A stretch of 64,000 nt of DNA from an uncultured Chryseobacterium sp. (GTDB lineage: Bacteria; Bacteroidota; Bacteroidia; Flavobacteriales; Weeksellaceae). Made by a program: the position numbers and the translations under genes. Numbering within the stretch: the stretch's first letter is position 1; the number at the start of each line of letters is the position of its first letter. The notes under the pieces are model-generated. The model ran no database searches, was not told the DNA's origin, and saw nothing but the letters and a program-made list of their open reading frames with translations. The stretch spans positions 60,638-124,637 of the forward strand of contig CAJYLO010000018.1 of assembly GCA_913776245.1 (NCBI GenBank). The letters are read 5' to 3'. Positions 55,487 through 63,653 of this stretch are shown here, piece after piece.

Positions 55487-56284
55487 ATGAAAAAGCCACT
55501 TCCAATTACCGGCATTTTTGCATTGGCATTCTCGATATCTTGTTCAGTAGCGAAAGATAATCGTGTCCTGGTTTTTCAGGACGAGTTCAAAAAACCTCAG
55601 ATTGACACTTCCAAATGGGGTTTTGATGTTGGTGGCCACGGATTTGGCAATGAAGAAATGCAATATTATACCAATAATCGCCCGGAAAATGCAAGGGTGG
55701 AAGACGGTAAATTAATTATTGAGGCTCGCAAAGAAAAATGGGAAGATAATGAGTATACATCTGCTAAACTCATCACGCAAAAAACGTTTCCTTTCCAATA
55801 CGGCAGCGTGGAAGTGAAAGCCAAGTTGCCAAAAGGGAAGGGCACATGGCCTGCCATCTGGATGCTGAGCGCTGATATCAAAGAATGGCCGGACGATGGC
55901 GAGATTGATATCATGGAGCACGTAGGCTACGATGAAGGATGGATCCACGCATCGGTGCACACCAAAAAATACAATCACATCCAGTATACGCAAAGAACGG
56001 ATACGATTTTCGTAAAAGATGCGACGGAAAAATTCCATGTTTACAGAGCCGATTGGACTCCCCATAAAATCGAAATGTACGTCGATAATAAGAAATATTT
56101 TACATACAATAAATCGGAGGATTCCAATGATGCCTGGCCATTCGACAGACCTTTTTATCTTATTCTTAATCAGGCCGTTGGCGGACTTTGGGGCGGTAAA
56201 AATGGAGTAGATGGTTCAGTCTATCCACAAAAAATGGAAGTAGATTATGTCAGAATTTATAAGTTCAGGGACAGCAATAATTAA
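55487..56284 (+). CDS. GH16-family endo-beta-1,3-glucanase (laminarinase)
   Basis: 265 residues from ATG at 55487 (frame opens earlier inside the GH30 gene). Lipobox AFSISC. Core motif DGEIDIMEHVG with E139 (nucleophile), D141 and E144 (acid/base); also FPFQYGSVEVKAKLPKGKGT and GTWPAIWMLSAD, typical of laminarinases. Lacks an extra binding domain. A lipoprotein, so it would cut beta-1,3-glucan at the cell surface, giving fragments for SusCD. Confidence 0.94.
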   Translation: MKKPLPITGIFALAFSISCSVAKDNRVLVFQDEFKKPQIDTSKWGFDVGGHGFGNEEMQYYTNNRPENARVEDGKLIIEARKEKWEDNEYTSAKLITQKTFPFQYGSVEVKAKLPKGKGTWPAIWMLSADIKEWPDDGEIDIMEHVGYDEGWIHASVHTKKYNHIQYTQRTDTIFVKDATEKFHVYRADWTPHKIEMYVDNKKYFTYNKSEDSNDAWPFDRPFYLILNQAVGGLWGGKNGVDGSVYPQKMEVDYVRIYKFRDSNN

Positions 56285-56316
56285 TTTACACCAAATATTG
56301 CTTTGATATTTACAGG

Positions 56317-56347
56317 AAAAACAGCAGTGATGTACGCTGCTGTTTTT
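56317..56347. terminator. Bidirectional terminator
   Basis: AAAAACAGCAG and CTGCTGTTTTT make a perfect 11-bp stem with a 9-base loop. It ends the PUL and the convergent lipoprotein gene, whose stop lies at its edge. Confidence 0.85.
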
Positions 56348-56852
56348 ATTTAATTAATTGACAGTCGGCTGGTGTCAGACGTCGGCCTTTGGAATAGTTG
56401 ACAGACTTTGGTGAGGCATACTGTTGCTTGGAACTGTTATCGTTGGCGTATGCGCCAATACCTTCCAAAAGAACGCCGCTGTCCTGAAGGAAATAAACTT
56501 CACGCTCGCTGGCCATTCCTTCAGACTGAAATCTATAGTTGAGTTTCAGTGTATCTCCGGTGGCTTTTCCCGTAACATCGCCGGATGAAGAATCTTTTTC
56601 AAAATTTTTATACATCAGCTTACCGGAAACATTGCCATTGGAAATTCTATATTGAAGCAATACTGAATCTTTTCCCAAAACGTTGAGATAACAATAATCC
56701 TGATTTTCCCTGCTTTCGATAACATTTTTTTCCTGATTCGGAATGGCTAGTGTGTCCGGCTTTCTGTTTTCAACATTGGTTTGCTTGCCATCATTCTTTT
56801 CACAAGACCCAAGCATCAAAGCAGCAGATGCAGCCAGAAATAATTTTTTCAT
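56346..56852 (-). CDS. Putative lipoprotein, unknown function
   Basis: 168 residues from the ATG at 56852, which gives a lipobox (LMLGSC). The frame opens 26 codons earlier but without a signal sequence. Mature part: repeated charged segment, then a beta-rich fold (DYCYLNVLGKDSVLLQYRIS, GKLMYKNFEKD, LKLNYRFQSEGM, REVYFLQDSGVLLEGIGAY). I know similar short lipoproteins in Chryseobacterium relatives, without function. Confidence 0.7.
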   Translation of the reverse strand: MKKLFLAASAALMLGSCEKNDGKQTNVENRKPDTLAIPNQEKNVIESRENQDYCYLNVLGKDSVLLQYRISNGNVSGKLMYKNFEKDSSSGDVTGKATGDTLKLNYRFQSEGMASEREVYFLQDSGVLLEGIGAYANDNSSKQQYASPKSVNYSKGRRLTPADCQLIK

Positions 56853-57044
56853 AACATTACTTTTAATAGGTTCAGAATCAGAAAATTTCATACCAAAACA
56901 ATTGTAAATAGACTTCAAACCATATTTCATAAAATTTCCTATAATTTATATTATGTTAAATTGGATATCTTTTTAAAACGTTATGAATTTAGATGGTACA
57001 TCAAAAATGCTATTAAAAATACTAAGTTCAGATCCTGTAAATAC

Positions 57045-57072
57045 TAAAAAGGCCATTACAAATTGTAATGGC
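57045..57072 (-). terminator. Terminator of the M14 peptidase gene
   Basis: GCCATTACA-AAT-TGTAATGGC at 57052-57072 followed on the minus strand by CTTTTTAGT. It lies about 65 bases after the M14 stop. Confidence 0.7.
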
Positions 57073-57135
57073 TTGCAGATGAATAAATTTTTTATCTGTA
57101 CAATCAATTTCTTAGATGCAATTTCAAAAAAGATT

Positions 57136-58239
57136 TTACTCGATCTTAAAATCTGCTAAAGCTTCCAGCTTGGGGAATTTTTTCACAGAAATAAATTTTC
57201 TATCTGTACAGTCAATTTCTGTCCAGCCTTTTTTATGATTGAGATCACCAACTTCCACCACGTATGGCTGATAAGTAAGTTCTAGATTCTCGTCCAGGAC
57301 TTCCCGGTACTGGACGGCAATATCCAGAATACATTCGAAATCGGTGTTGAGTTTTACATTTCTGTAAATCAAGTCGAAATGGGATTCTACATTTACAGGA
57401 ATATCAAAATAGGTTTCGAAACTGTACGTATCGCCTTTTAGAACCGACATTGCCTTCAGAGCATAATACAAAGCCTGAGTATAAAATTCACGGGTTTTTT
57501 CCCGATTCAGATCATCTTCAAAAAAACCACCTTCAAAAAGTATCGTGGGAATTCCGGCTTTCATAAAATTGTCACCTGTAGACGTGGGATAAAACTCATC
57601 CGAATATCTCGCAATTCTGTGTGGTAAATTTTGCTTGAGTTGTAGATATATTCCGGCAATTACGGCCATACTTTTTTTACGGTTTTCTGTAATAGTCCTC
57701 TCCGGATTTTCAGAGGGTGCGAGGAAAGACAATGTAGCAGGATGAACGCCATCTGTGGTAAAAATTGTCCGCTGGTCATGAAGATTGAGGAGATAATCAT
57801 AATCAACTTTTTCAACAATCGACTTAAGAACCTGCATCTCCGCGCTGGAATTACGCAGAAAATCCCGGTTGATGTCGATATCATAAGCGTTTCGTCGAGT
57901 CCACTGCTCGGAGCCATCAGGATTCAGCATAAAAATAAAGTCGAGGCTGATGGTCTCCGACAGTCGCGCTTTTAGTTCAGGATGCTTCTGGAAGATTGCG
58001 AGCAAATCCAGCATGGCCAGTGTAGCCGTAGACTCATTGCCGTGCATCTGAGACCATGCAGCAACTTTGGTAGGACCATTCCCGATACGCATCATATAAA
58101 TGGGTTTACCCAGACTGGATTTCCCTACTTCAAATATGTAATCGCTGTAATTGCCATGTAGATAAGCAAATAATTTTTCAGGTGAAATATAGCGTTCTGG
58201 GAAGTTTACATTTTTAAAATACGGGAACTGAACTGTCAT
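57136..58239 (-). CDS. M14-family zinc carboxypeptidase
   Basis: 367 residues from ATG at 58239. Zinc-binding HGNES (H-x-x-E as MHGNE), FMLNPDGSEQWTRRNAYDID (substrate carboxylate contact), third zinc ligand in LLNLHDQRT, and the late catalytic Glu in TILFEGGFFED. No signal peptide, so probably cytoplasmic, unlike secreted M14 enzymes; murein peptide or amino-acid amide cleavage is possible. A TATTTTTG element at 58262-58269 (minus) with a TTACATTTGTAA site 24 bases beyond looks like a regulated promoter. Confidence 0.85.
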   Translation of the reverse strand: MTVQFPYFKNVNFPERYISPEKLFAYLHGNYSDYIFEVGKSSLGKPIYMMRIGNGPTKVAAWSQMHGNESTATLAMLDLLAIFQKHPELKARLSETISLDFIFMLNPDGSEQWTRRNAYDIDINRDFLRNSSAEMQVLKSIVEKVDYDYLLNLHDQRTIFTTDGVHPATLSFLAPSENPERTITENRKKSMAVIAGIYLQLKQNLPHRIARYSDEFYPTSTGDNFMKAGIPTILFEGGFFEDDLNREKTREFYTQALYYALKAMSVLKGDTYSFETYFDIPVNVESHFDLIYRNVKLNTDFECILDIAVQYREVLDENLELTYQPYVVEVGDLNHKKGWTEIDCTDRKFISVKKFPKLEALADFKIE

Positions 58240-58261
58240 AATCACTTAGTTTGATTGTTGA

Positions 58262-58563
58262 CAAAAATAACATTATTTCTAAAAAGACTCTTGTTACATT
58301 TGTAAAATACTTAAACAATGACAAATGTCACTTTGTCTGTTGAATAATTTGTGGAATACATTATTTATAAAAATAGTTTATAAGTTATTAAAAATCAATA
58401 TATATTAAATTTTATATAAAGTGATGAATGAATTTTACTTGAAGTACATATTTGGATGTAGCTTCTCATTTGTTCGTGAATTGATCAAACAATAATTTAG
58501 TCCTTTTATCCATGTTTTTACAAATGTGTAACAGGTTAAATCACAATTAATTCCTTATTTTTG
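58262..58563. promoter_or_regulatory. Divergent M14/TerC promoter region with TTAC..GTAA sites
   Basis: Minus -7 TATTTTTG at 58269-58262; TTACATTTGTAA at 58294-58305; TGACAAATGTCA at 58319-58330; TTACAAATGTGTAA at 58518-58531; plus -7 TATTTTTG at 58556-58563. Each outer site lies 24 bases from its -7, where a -33 box would be. The first site equals one of the operator sites of the XRE regulator at 59932. Confidence 0.5.
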
Positions 58564-58578
58564 CTATTATTTTCCACA

Positions 58579-59631
58579 ATGAGCAACGAGGTTTTATTCC
58601 TTTCAGGATTTTTGATATTTATTGTTACCATCCTTCTATTAGATTTAGGTTTATTTAATAAAAAAGATGCGGCAGTATCTCTGAAACAGGCCGGACTTAT
58701 GAGCTTTTTCATCGTTCTTCTTTCGATGGGCTTCTACATCCTGCTCACTTACTATGGCCATCTGATCCATAACATTGACAGTGTTGAGCGCCTGCAGGAA
58801 ATTGTGATCAAGCATAAGCATCCTATAAAGGTCAACCCTGCCAATTTCGAACATTCACTCGCTTTGTATGATAAGAATCTCGGCTTGGAGTTTCTTACGG
58901 GCTATCTTGTAGAATATGCCTTGTCTATTGATAACATCTTTGTCATACTTCTTGTGTTCAGCGGATTTGGCGTAGCACCCAGGAATTATCACCGCGTACT
59001 GTTCTGGGGAATTTTCGGAGCTATTGTCATGCGTTTTCTGTTTATATTCATCGGGGCTGCGCTGATTCAGAAATTTGAATGGATCATGTATCTCTTCGGG
59101 GCGTTCCTGATCTATACTGGTATTAAGATGTTTCTGGATCGTAATAAGGATGATGAAATGGATCCGCAGCACCATCCTATTGTCAAGTTTGCACAGAAGC
59201 ATTTTAAGGTGCACAATCAGTTTGTGGGCAATAAATTCTTTGTTATCATCGATGGTATCAAAAAAATGACGCCACTTTTCCTGGTATTGATCATTGTAGA
59301 AGCCACGGATCTGATCTTCGCTGTGGATAGTATTCCGGCGATATTTTCTATTACCAAAGATCCGTACATTGTGTTTTTCTCCAATATTTTTGCAATCATA
59401 GGTCTGCGTTCCATGTTCTTCCTTCTCGCAGGTATTGTGGATAAATTCAGATTTTTAAAGATCGGACTGGCAGCGCTGCTGGCATTTATCGGACTGAAGA
59501 TGGTTTTCCACCATTATCTGGATGATATTGGTTTCGGCACTTCGGAATCGTTGATCGTAATTATGTCAATCCTTCTCATCAGCATCGGAACTTCCCTACT
59601 CTTTCCGGAGAAAAAGGCTTCTAATGCCTGA
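58579..59631 (+). CDS. TerC-family membrane protein
   Basis: 350 residues from the ATG at 58579; a TTG start at 58561 would be inside the promoter element. About nine membrane helices: LSGFLIFIVTILLLDLGLFN, LSIDNIFVILLVFSGFG, GIFGAIVMRFLFIF, VEATDLIFAVDSIPAIFSIT (the two aspartate-containing TerC helices), and GLRSMFFLLAGIVDKFRFLK. Family members are metal exporters (manganese, calcium) often tied to metal loading of exported proteins. A terminator follows at 59671. Confidence 0.93.
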   Translation: MSNEVLFLSGFLIFIVTILLLDLGLFNKKDAAVSLKQAGLMSFFIVLLSMGFYILLTYYGHLIHNIDSVERLQEIVIKHKHPIKVNPANFEHSLALYDKNLGLEFLTGYLVEYALSIDNIFVILLVFSGFGVAPRNYHRVLFWGIFGAIVMRFLFIFIGAALIQKFEWIMYLFGAFLIYTGIKMFLDRNKDDEMDPQHHPIVKFAQKHFKVHNQFVGNKFFVIIDGIKKMTPLFLVLIIVEATDLIFAVDSIPAIFSITKDPYIVFFSNIFAIIGLRSMFFLLAGIVDKFRFLKIGLAALLAFIGLKMVFHHYLDDIGFGTSESLIVIMSILLISIGTSLLFPEKKASNA

Positions 59632-59670
59632 TTCGAGCATAGCATTCAGAAGATTAAAACAATAAAAATG

Positions 59671-59693
59671 GCCGCTATCTAAGCGGCTTTTTT
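59671..59693 (+). terminator. Terminator after terC
   Basis: GCCGCT-ATCTA-AGCGGC followed by six T. Confidence 0.8.
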
Positions 59694-59837
59694 ATGCCTG
59701 ATATAGTTTATCCATATGAAGAATAATTTTTTTTGAGATTTTTCCACAATTCAGTCAATTAGCACAATAATACACATTAACTATAGTGACTTATCCATAA
59801 ACTTCCATAACTAGCTGAAATTTATTTTGTTATAAAT

Positions 59838-59962
59838 TTACAAGAGTGATTTATTGGTATCGTTACAAAAGTAAATCACATGTTGTTACAAATGTAATTT
59901 GAAATAAACTTAAAATCTTTACATTTGTAATATGGAATTTAATGATAGAATTACAAAAGTAA
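59838..59962 (+). promoter_or_regulatory. Operator array and promoter of the XRE regulator
   Basis: Four exact TTAC-N4-GTAA palindromes: 59863-59874, 59886-59897, 59919-59930 and 59951-59962; a degenerate one (TTACAAGAGTGA) at 59838-59849. A -33 TTTG (59898-59901) and a -7 TACATTTG (59920-59927) lie between and under them, so two sites flank or cover the core promoter and one sits in the coding region. The ATG follows 5 bases after the -7. This is the layout expected for autorepression. Confidence 0.7.
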
Positions 59963-60453
59963 TTGAGTATTCAGAAATGACACCTGCAGAATTTGCAGAA
60001 GAAATCAGTGTGCAGCGCTCCAGCATTTCTCATATCATTTCTGGACGGAACAAGCCTTCACTCGATTTTATTACTAAGATCAAAAATAGATTTCCTGATA
60101 TCGAATGGAATTGGCTGATTACAGGAAATGGTGAAATGCTCACTGCGTCACAGCAGGACAAGCTTCCCGATCCCGAGCCAGTAATAACGGAAGAAAAACC
60201 TGCGAAGAAATCATTACCCGATCTTTTCTCACTCATCAATGATGACCAATTTGGTTACACAGAATCCGAAGATAAAGTTAAAAAAGATATGGTGCGAGAA
60301 TCGGATATTCCTGCGCCACTTATCAGTCAAAATAAAATAAACGATTCTCAGCCATTAGAAAATTTCAGTAAGAAATATGTTTCTGAATCCAAAAAAATAA
60401 AAAGAATCGTATTTTTTTATGACGACGGTACTTTTGAGACTTATGAAAATTAA
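59932..60453 (+). CDS. XRE-family HTH regulator
   Basis: 173 residues. N-terminal helix-turn-helix (about residues 5-60): MTPAEFAEEISVQRSSISHI with GRNKPSLDFITKIKNRFPDI, then WNWLITGNGEM, a usual end of this XRE subgroup. The middle part is linker-like and acidic. The end (KKIKRIVFFYDDGTFETYEN) is short and looks like a tail for oligomer or ligand contact, a common flavobacterial pattern. Probably binds the TTAC-N4-GTAA sites around its own promoter. Confidence 0.9.
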   Translation: MEFNDRITKVIEYSEMTPAEFAEEISVQRSSISHIISGRNKPSLDFITKIKNRFPDIEWNWLITGNGEMLTASQQDKLPDPEPVITEEKPAKKSLPDLFSLINDDQFGYTESEDKVKKDMVRESDIPAPLISQNKINDSQPLENFSKKYVSESKKIKRIVFFYDDGTFETYEN

Positions 60454-60475
60454 TTATTTTTGATGTTCCATGTAT

Positions 60476-60547
60476 GGCCTCATAGTTCAACGGATAGAAT
60501 AGAAGTTTCCTAAACTTTAGATCCAGGTTCGATTCCTGGTGAGGCTA
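60476..60547 (+). tRNA. tRNA-Arg (anticodon CCT)
   Basis: 72 bases. Acceptor GGCCTCA with TGAGGCT (one G-U pair), discriminator A. Anticodon stem GAAGT/ACTTT, loop TTCCTAA, anticodon CCT. T arm CCAGG-TTCGATT-CCTGG. CCA not encoded. Confidence 0.95.
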
Positions 60548-60591
60548 CTTATTCAACTGGCGTTTTAATCTTATCTTTACAAAAAATTCCG

Positions 60592-62781
60592 TTGAAAGAC
60601 ATTCTGCTTATTACGCCACCCTTCACTCAGCTGAATACGCCGTATCCCGCAACTGCGTACATCAAAGGATTTCTAAACACCAAACGGATTTCTTCTTACC
60701 AAACAGATTTGGGCATCGAGGTCATTCTACGCCTTTTCTCCAAGGATGGTCTTTCTGAAATTTTTGAGACGCAACCGATAGAGCCTTCTCAAAATACTGC
60801 GCGAATTTTCGCACTTCGTGAAGAGTATATCAAAACGGTGGAACAAGTGATTCTCTTTCTCCAAAATCAAAATCCTACACTGGCGCGGCAGATCTGCAGC
60901 ATGAATTTCCTTCCGGAAGCCTCACGGTTTAATCAGCTGGACGACATGGAATTCGCATTCGGAAATATGGGCATGCAGGATAAGGCCAAACATCTGGCAA
61001 CACTGTATCTGGAAGATCTATCCGATTATATTATAGAGCAGATTGATGCGGATTTTGGGTTCAGCCGCTATGCAGAACGGCTGGGCAAAAGCGCAAATTC
61101 TTTTGACGAGATGTACGCAAAACTAATAGCGGAACAGACGTTTATTGACCGTACCACTTTAGATATTTTACAAAATCATCTCGACTTAATGCACCCGAAA
61201 CTGGTGTGCTTTTCGGTGCCGTTTCCAGGCAATCTCTATTCCGCTTTTCGCTGTGCAAAATTCATCAAGGAGAATTATCCTCATATAAAAATAGCTATGG
61301 GCGGTGGTTTTCCCAATACGGAACTTAGGGATTTAAAAGATGTCCGGGTCTTTGAATTCTTTGATTATATCACATTGGATGACGGTGAGCTGCCATTGGA
61401 GTTAGTTACAGCTCATGTTCTTAACAATGAGGAAAGCGTAGAAGCAGAGTTCAAAAGAACATTCTTGCTGGAAAATGGCAAAGTAATGTTTAAAAACAAT
61501 TCTAAAAGACACGATTACAAGCAGTCCGAAATTGGGACGCCGGATTATTCTGATCTGCAACTCAATCAATACATTTCTGTCATAGAAGTGGCCAACCCTA
61601 TGCACAGCCTCTGGAGTGACGGACGATGGAACAAGCTGACGATGGCGCATGGCTGCTATTGGGGCAAGTGTACCTTCTGCGATATCTCGCTGGATTATAT
61701 CAAGATCTATGAACCCATTTCTGCCAAAATTCTGGTGGACAGAATGGAAGAACTGATCCAACAGACCGGAGAAACCGGCTTTCACTTTGTGGACGAGGCT
61801 GCCCCGCCAGCTCTGATGAGGGAAGTCGCCCTGGAGATTCTAAGGAGAAATCTGGTCGTGACCTGGTGGACCAATATTCGTTTTGAGAAAAGCTTTACCC
61901 GGGATCTTTGTTTCCTGCTGAAACTTTCCGGCTGTATTGCGGTTTCGGGAGGTCTGGAAGTTGCAAGTGACCGCCTTTTGAAGCTTATTGACAAGGGCGT
62001 TTCCGTAGAGCAGGTAGCAAGAGTTACCCGGCATTTTACCGAGGCCGGAATTATGGTTCATGCCTATCTGATGTACGGCTACCCGACTCAGACTGTTCAG
62101 GAAACGGTGGACTCTCTGGAGATGGTTCGCCAGCTGTTTGAGATGGGCGTTTTGCAAAGCGGCTTCTGGCATCAGTTTGCAATGACGGCACACTCACCTG
62201 TCGGGCAAAATCCTCAGGAGTTTGGAGTGATGCCAATTTTGCAGGATATTCAATTTGCGAATAATGATGTCGATTTTGTAGATAAAACCGGTATTGACCA
62301 CGGAAAATTCGGATTTGGGCTGAAGAAATCTTTGTTTAATTATATGCACGGGATCAATTTTGACCTGCCTTTGCAGGAATGGTTCGATTTTAAAATTCCG
62401 AGAACCACCATTCATCCCGATTACATTCACGATTGTCTGGTGACTGAAGAAGAATTCAATTTCAAAGGCAATTCAAAAGTAGTCTTTACCAAAAACAAGG
62501 TGCTGGCAAATAATATTGTCAAAAGCAAAAAAGGCAATTCCTGGAACATAACACAGCTCACTTTCCATCTTAAAACCAATATTGTAAAAATTGAACTGGA
62601 TCAGTCAAAAGCACAGTGGTTTGTTGAGATTACCAGCGCATATAGCATAGAAAATCAGAAGAAAGTGACGCTTCAGCAACTCAAGGATCTGTACGAAAAG
62701 AATTTTGAAGACTTTGAATTGTTCTGGTTTTCCAAGCCTGTTCAGCAACTGAAAGAGAATGGTATTATTCTGAGTTTGTAA
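60592..62781 (+). CDS. B12-binding-type radical SAM protein
   Basis: 729 residues. N-terminal cobalamin-binding-like Rossmann part (LLITPPFTQLNTPYPATAYI, LVCFSVPFPGNLYSAFRCAK, IKIAMGGGFPNTELRDL); then the radical SAM core with cysteines C355, C360 and C363 in HGCYWGKCTFCD (spacing CX4CX2C, not the usual CX3CX2C). Downstream FHFVDEAAPPALMREVALEI, CIAVSGGLEVASDRLL and YLMYGYPTQT complete the barrel. Likely a radical reaction on a lipid, cofactor or tRNA-type target, unknown. Start is TTG at 60592, giving KDILLITPPF at residue 2. Confidence 0.88.
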   Translation: MKDILLITPPFTQLNTPYPATAYIKGFLNTKRISSYQTDLGIEVILRLFSKDGLSEIFETQPIEPSQNTARIFALREEYIKTVEQVILFLQNQNPTLARQICSMNFLPEASRFNQLDDMEFAFGNMGMQDKAKHLATLYLEDLSDYIIEQIDADFGFSRYAERLGKSANSFDEMYAKLIAEQTFIDRTTLDILQNHLDLMHPKLVCFSVPFPGNLYSAFRCAKFIKENYPHIKIAMGGGFPNTELRDLKDVRVFEFFDYITLDDGELPLELVTAHVLNNEESVEAEFKRTFLLENGKVMFKNNSKRHDYKQSEIGTPDYSDLQLNQYISVIEVANPMHSLWSDGRWNKLTMAHGCYWGKCTFCDISLDYIKIYEPISAKILVDRMEELIQQTGETGFHFVDEAAPPALMREVALEILRRNLVVTWWTNIRFEKSFTRDLCFLLKLSGCIAVSGGLEVASDRLLKLIDKGVSVEQVARVTRHFTEAGIMVHAYLMYGYPTQTVQETVDSLEMVRQLFEMGVLQSGFWHQFAMTAHSPVGQNPQEFGVMPILQDIQFANNDVDFVDKTGIDHGKFGFGLKKSLFNYMHGINFDLPLQEWFDFKIPRTTIHPDYIHDCLVTEEEFNFKGNSKVVFTKNKVLANNIVKSKKGNSWNITQLTFHLKTNIVKIELDQSKAQWFVEITSAYSIENQKKVTLQQLKDLYEKNFEDFELFWFSKPVQQLKENGIILSL

Positions 62782-62998
62782 AATGCTTATACTTAGATTT
62801 AAAAGATTATTTCTCGCTGATCTTAGAGATTCAGTAGATGGATTCGTCATTATAAATCTGCAAAATTTGTTTAATCTGCGAGAAAATATTAATTAACGTA
62901 AGTTCGGGATAGGTTTTTCTAAACGCAATGTTAAACAAAGAGATTCAATTATCAGGAATTCAGGAAGTATCGTTAAATTAATTTTTCAACGATTTATT

Positions 62999-63062
62999 TG
63001 TCATTCCGTAGGAATCTACACTGTTTTCTTTTTACAATATGCTGAGATTCCTATGAATGACA
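62999..63062. repeat. Imperfect inverted repeat in spacer
   Basis: TGTCATTCCGTAGGAATCT (62999-63017) is nearly complementary to AGATTCCTATGAATGACA (63045-63062), with a one-base gain/change. Spacer of 27 bases. The GTCATTCCGTAGGAATC motif recurs, to my recollection, as an intergenic repeat in Chryseobacterium genomes. The surrounding spacer (62782-63128) holds no gene. Confidence 0.5.
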
Positions 63063-63098
63063 AAATGATTGTTTCTTTACTCAAATTTTCTAAAATCA

Positions 63099-63124
63099 AA
63101 ATCCCGAAAACAATTTCGGGATTT
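63099..63124. terminator. Terminator between radical SAM and FKBP genes
   Basis: AAATCCCGAAA-ACAA-TTTCGGGATTT, an 11-bp perfect stem with AT-rich flanks, usable in both directions. Confidence 0.7.
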
Positions 63125-63128
63125 AATT

Positions 63129-63563
63129 TTATTTAATACCTAACAGTTCCACTTCAAAGATCAAGGTGCTGTTAGGGCCGATCTCTTTACTGATCTGTTC
63201 CTCGCCATACGCCAGATTGGGTGGCAATGTCAATTTCCATTTGCTGCCCACAGGCATCAGCTGTAAGCCTTGCGTCCAGCCGGAGATCACGCGGTTTAGT
63301 GGAAAAGATGCTGGTTTGCCACGCTTCACCGAGCTGTCAAAGACTGCTCCTGTGATCGTGGTGCCGTGGTAATGCACGGTTACCGTGTCTTTCGCTTTTG
63401 GCTTTGCTCCATCGCCCTCCGTGATGATCTCGTATTGTAATCCGCTTGGTAAGGTCACTACACCCTCTTTCGCAGCATTGGCCTCCATATACGCTTTGCC
63501 ATCGTTCAGGTTTTTCTCTGCCAGTGCTTTTTTCTTTTTTAATAATAAATCTGCAACACCCAT
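63129..63563 (-). CDS. FKBP-type peptidyl-prolyl isomerase
   Basis: 144 residues. N-terminal helix (ADLLLKKKKALAEKNLNDGK) as in the FkpA/Mip N-terminus, then the FKBP domain: LPSGLQYEIITEGDG, TVTVHYHGTTITGAVFDSS, SGWTQGLQLMPVGSKWKLTL and LAYGEEQISKEIGPNSTLIF. No signal peptide, so probably cytoplasmic, unlike FkpA. It speeds cis-trans proline turns during folding. Confidence 0.94.
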   Translation of the reverse strand: MGVADLLLKKKKALAEKNLNDGKAYMEANAAKEGVVTLPSGLQYEIITEGDGAKPKAKDTVTVHYHGTTITGAVFDSSVKRGKPASFPLNRVISGWTQGLQLMPVGSKWKLTLPPNLAYGEEQISKEIGPNSTLIFEVELLGIK

Positions 63564-63602
63564 AATGTCTTGTTTAAGGACACAAAAATAAGGTTTTAAA
63601 AA

Positions 63603-63637
63603 TAAAAAAAGCGAACCATCACTGATTCGCTTTTCTA
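63603..63637 (-). terminator. Terminator of the ATP synthase operon
   Basis: AAAAGCGAA (63607-63615) and TTCGCTTTT (63626-63634) form a stem; on the minus strand a T-tract follows. It lies just after the atpC stop. Confidence 0.75.
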
Positions 63638-63653
63638 TTGTTGTTGTTTTGGT

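Noticed and set aside
57052..57072. TTACAAATTGTAA as another XRE operator
   Set aside because: It has N5 spacing and is the core of a terminator hairpin with T-tract, not near a promoter.
58561..58579. TTG start of TerC
   Set aside because: It lies in the TATTTTTG promoter element, so it cannot be in the message.
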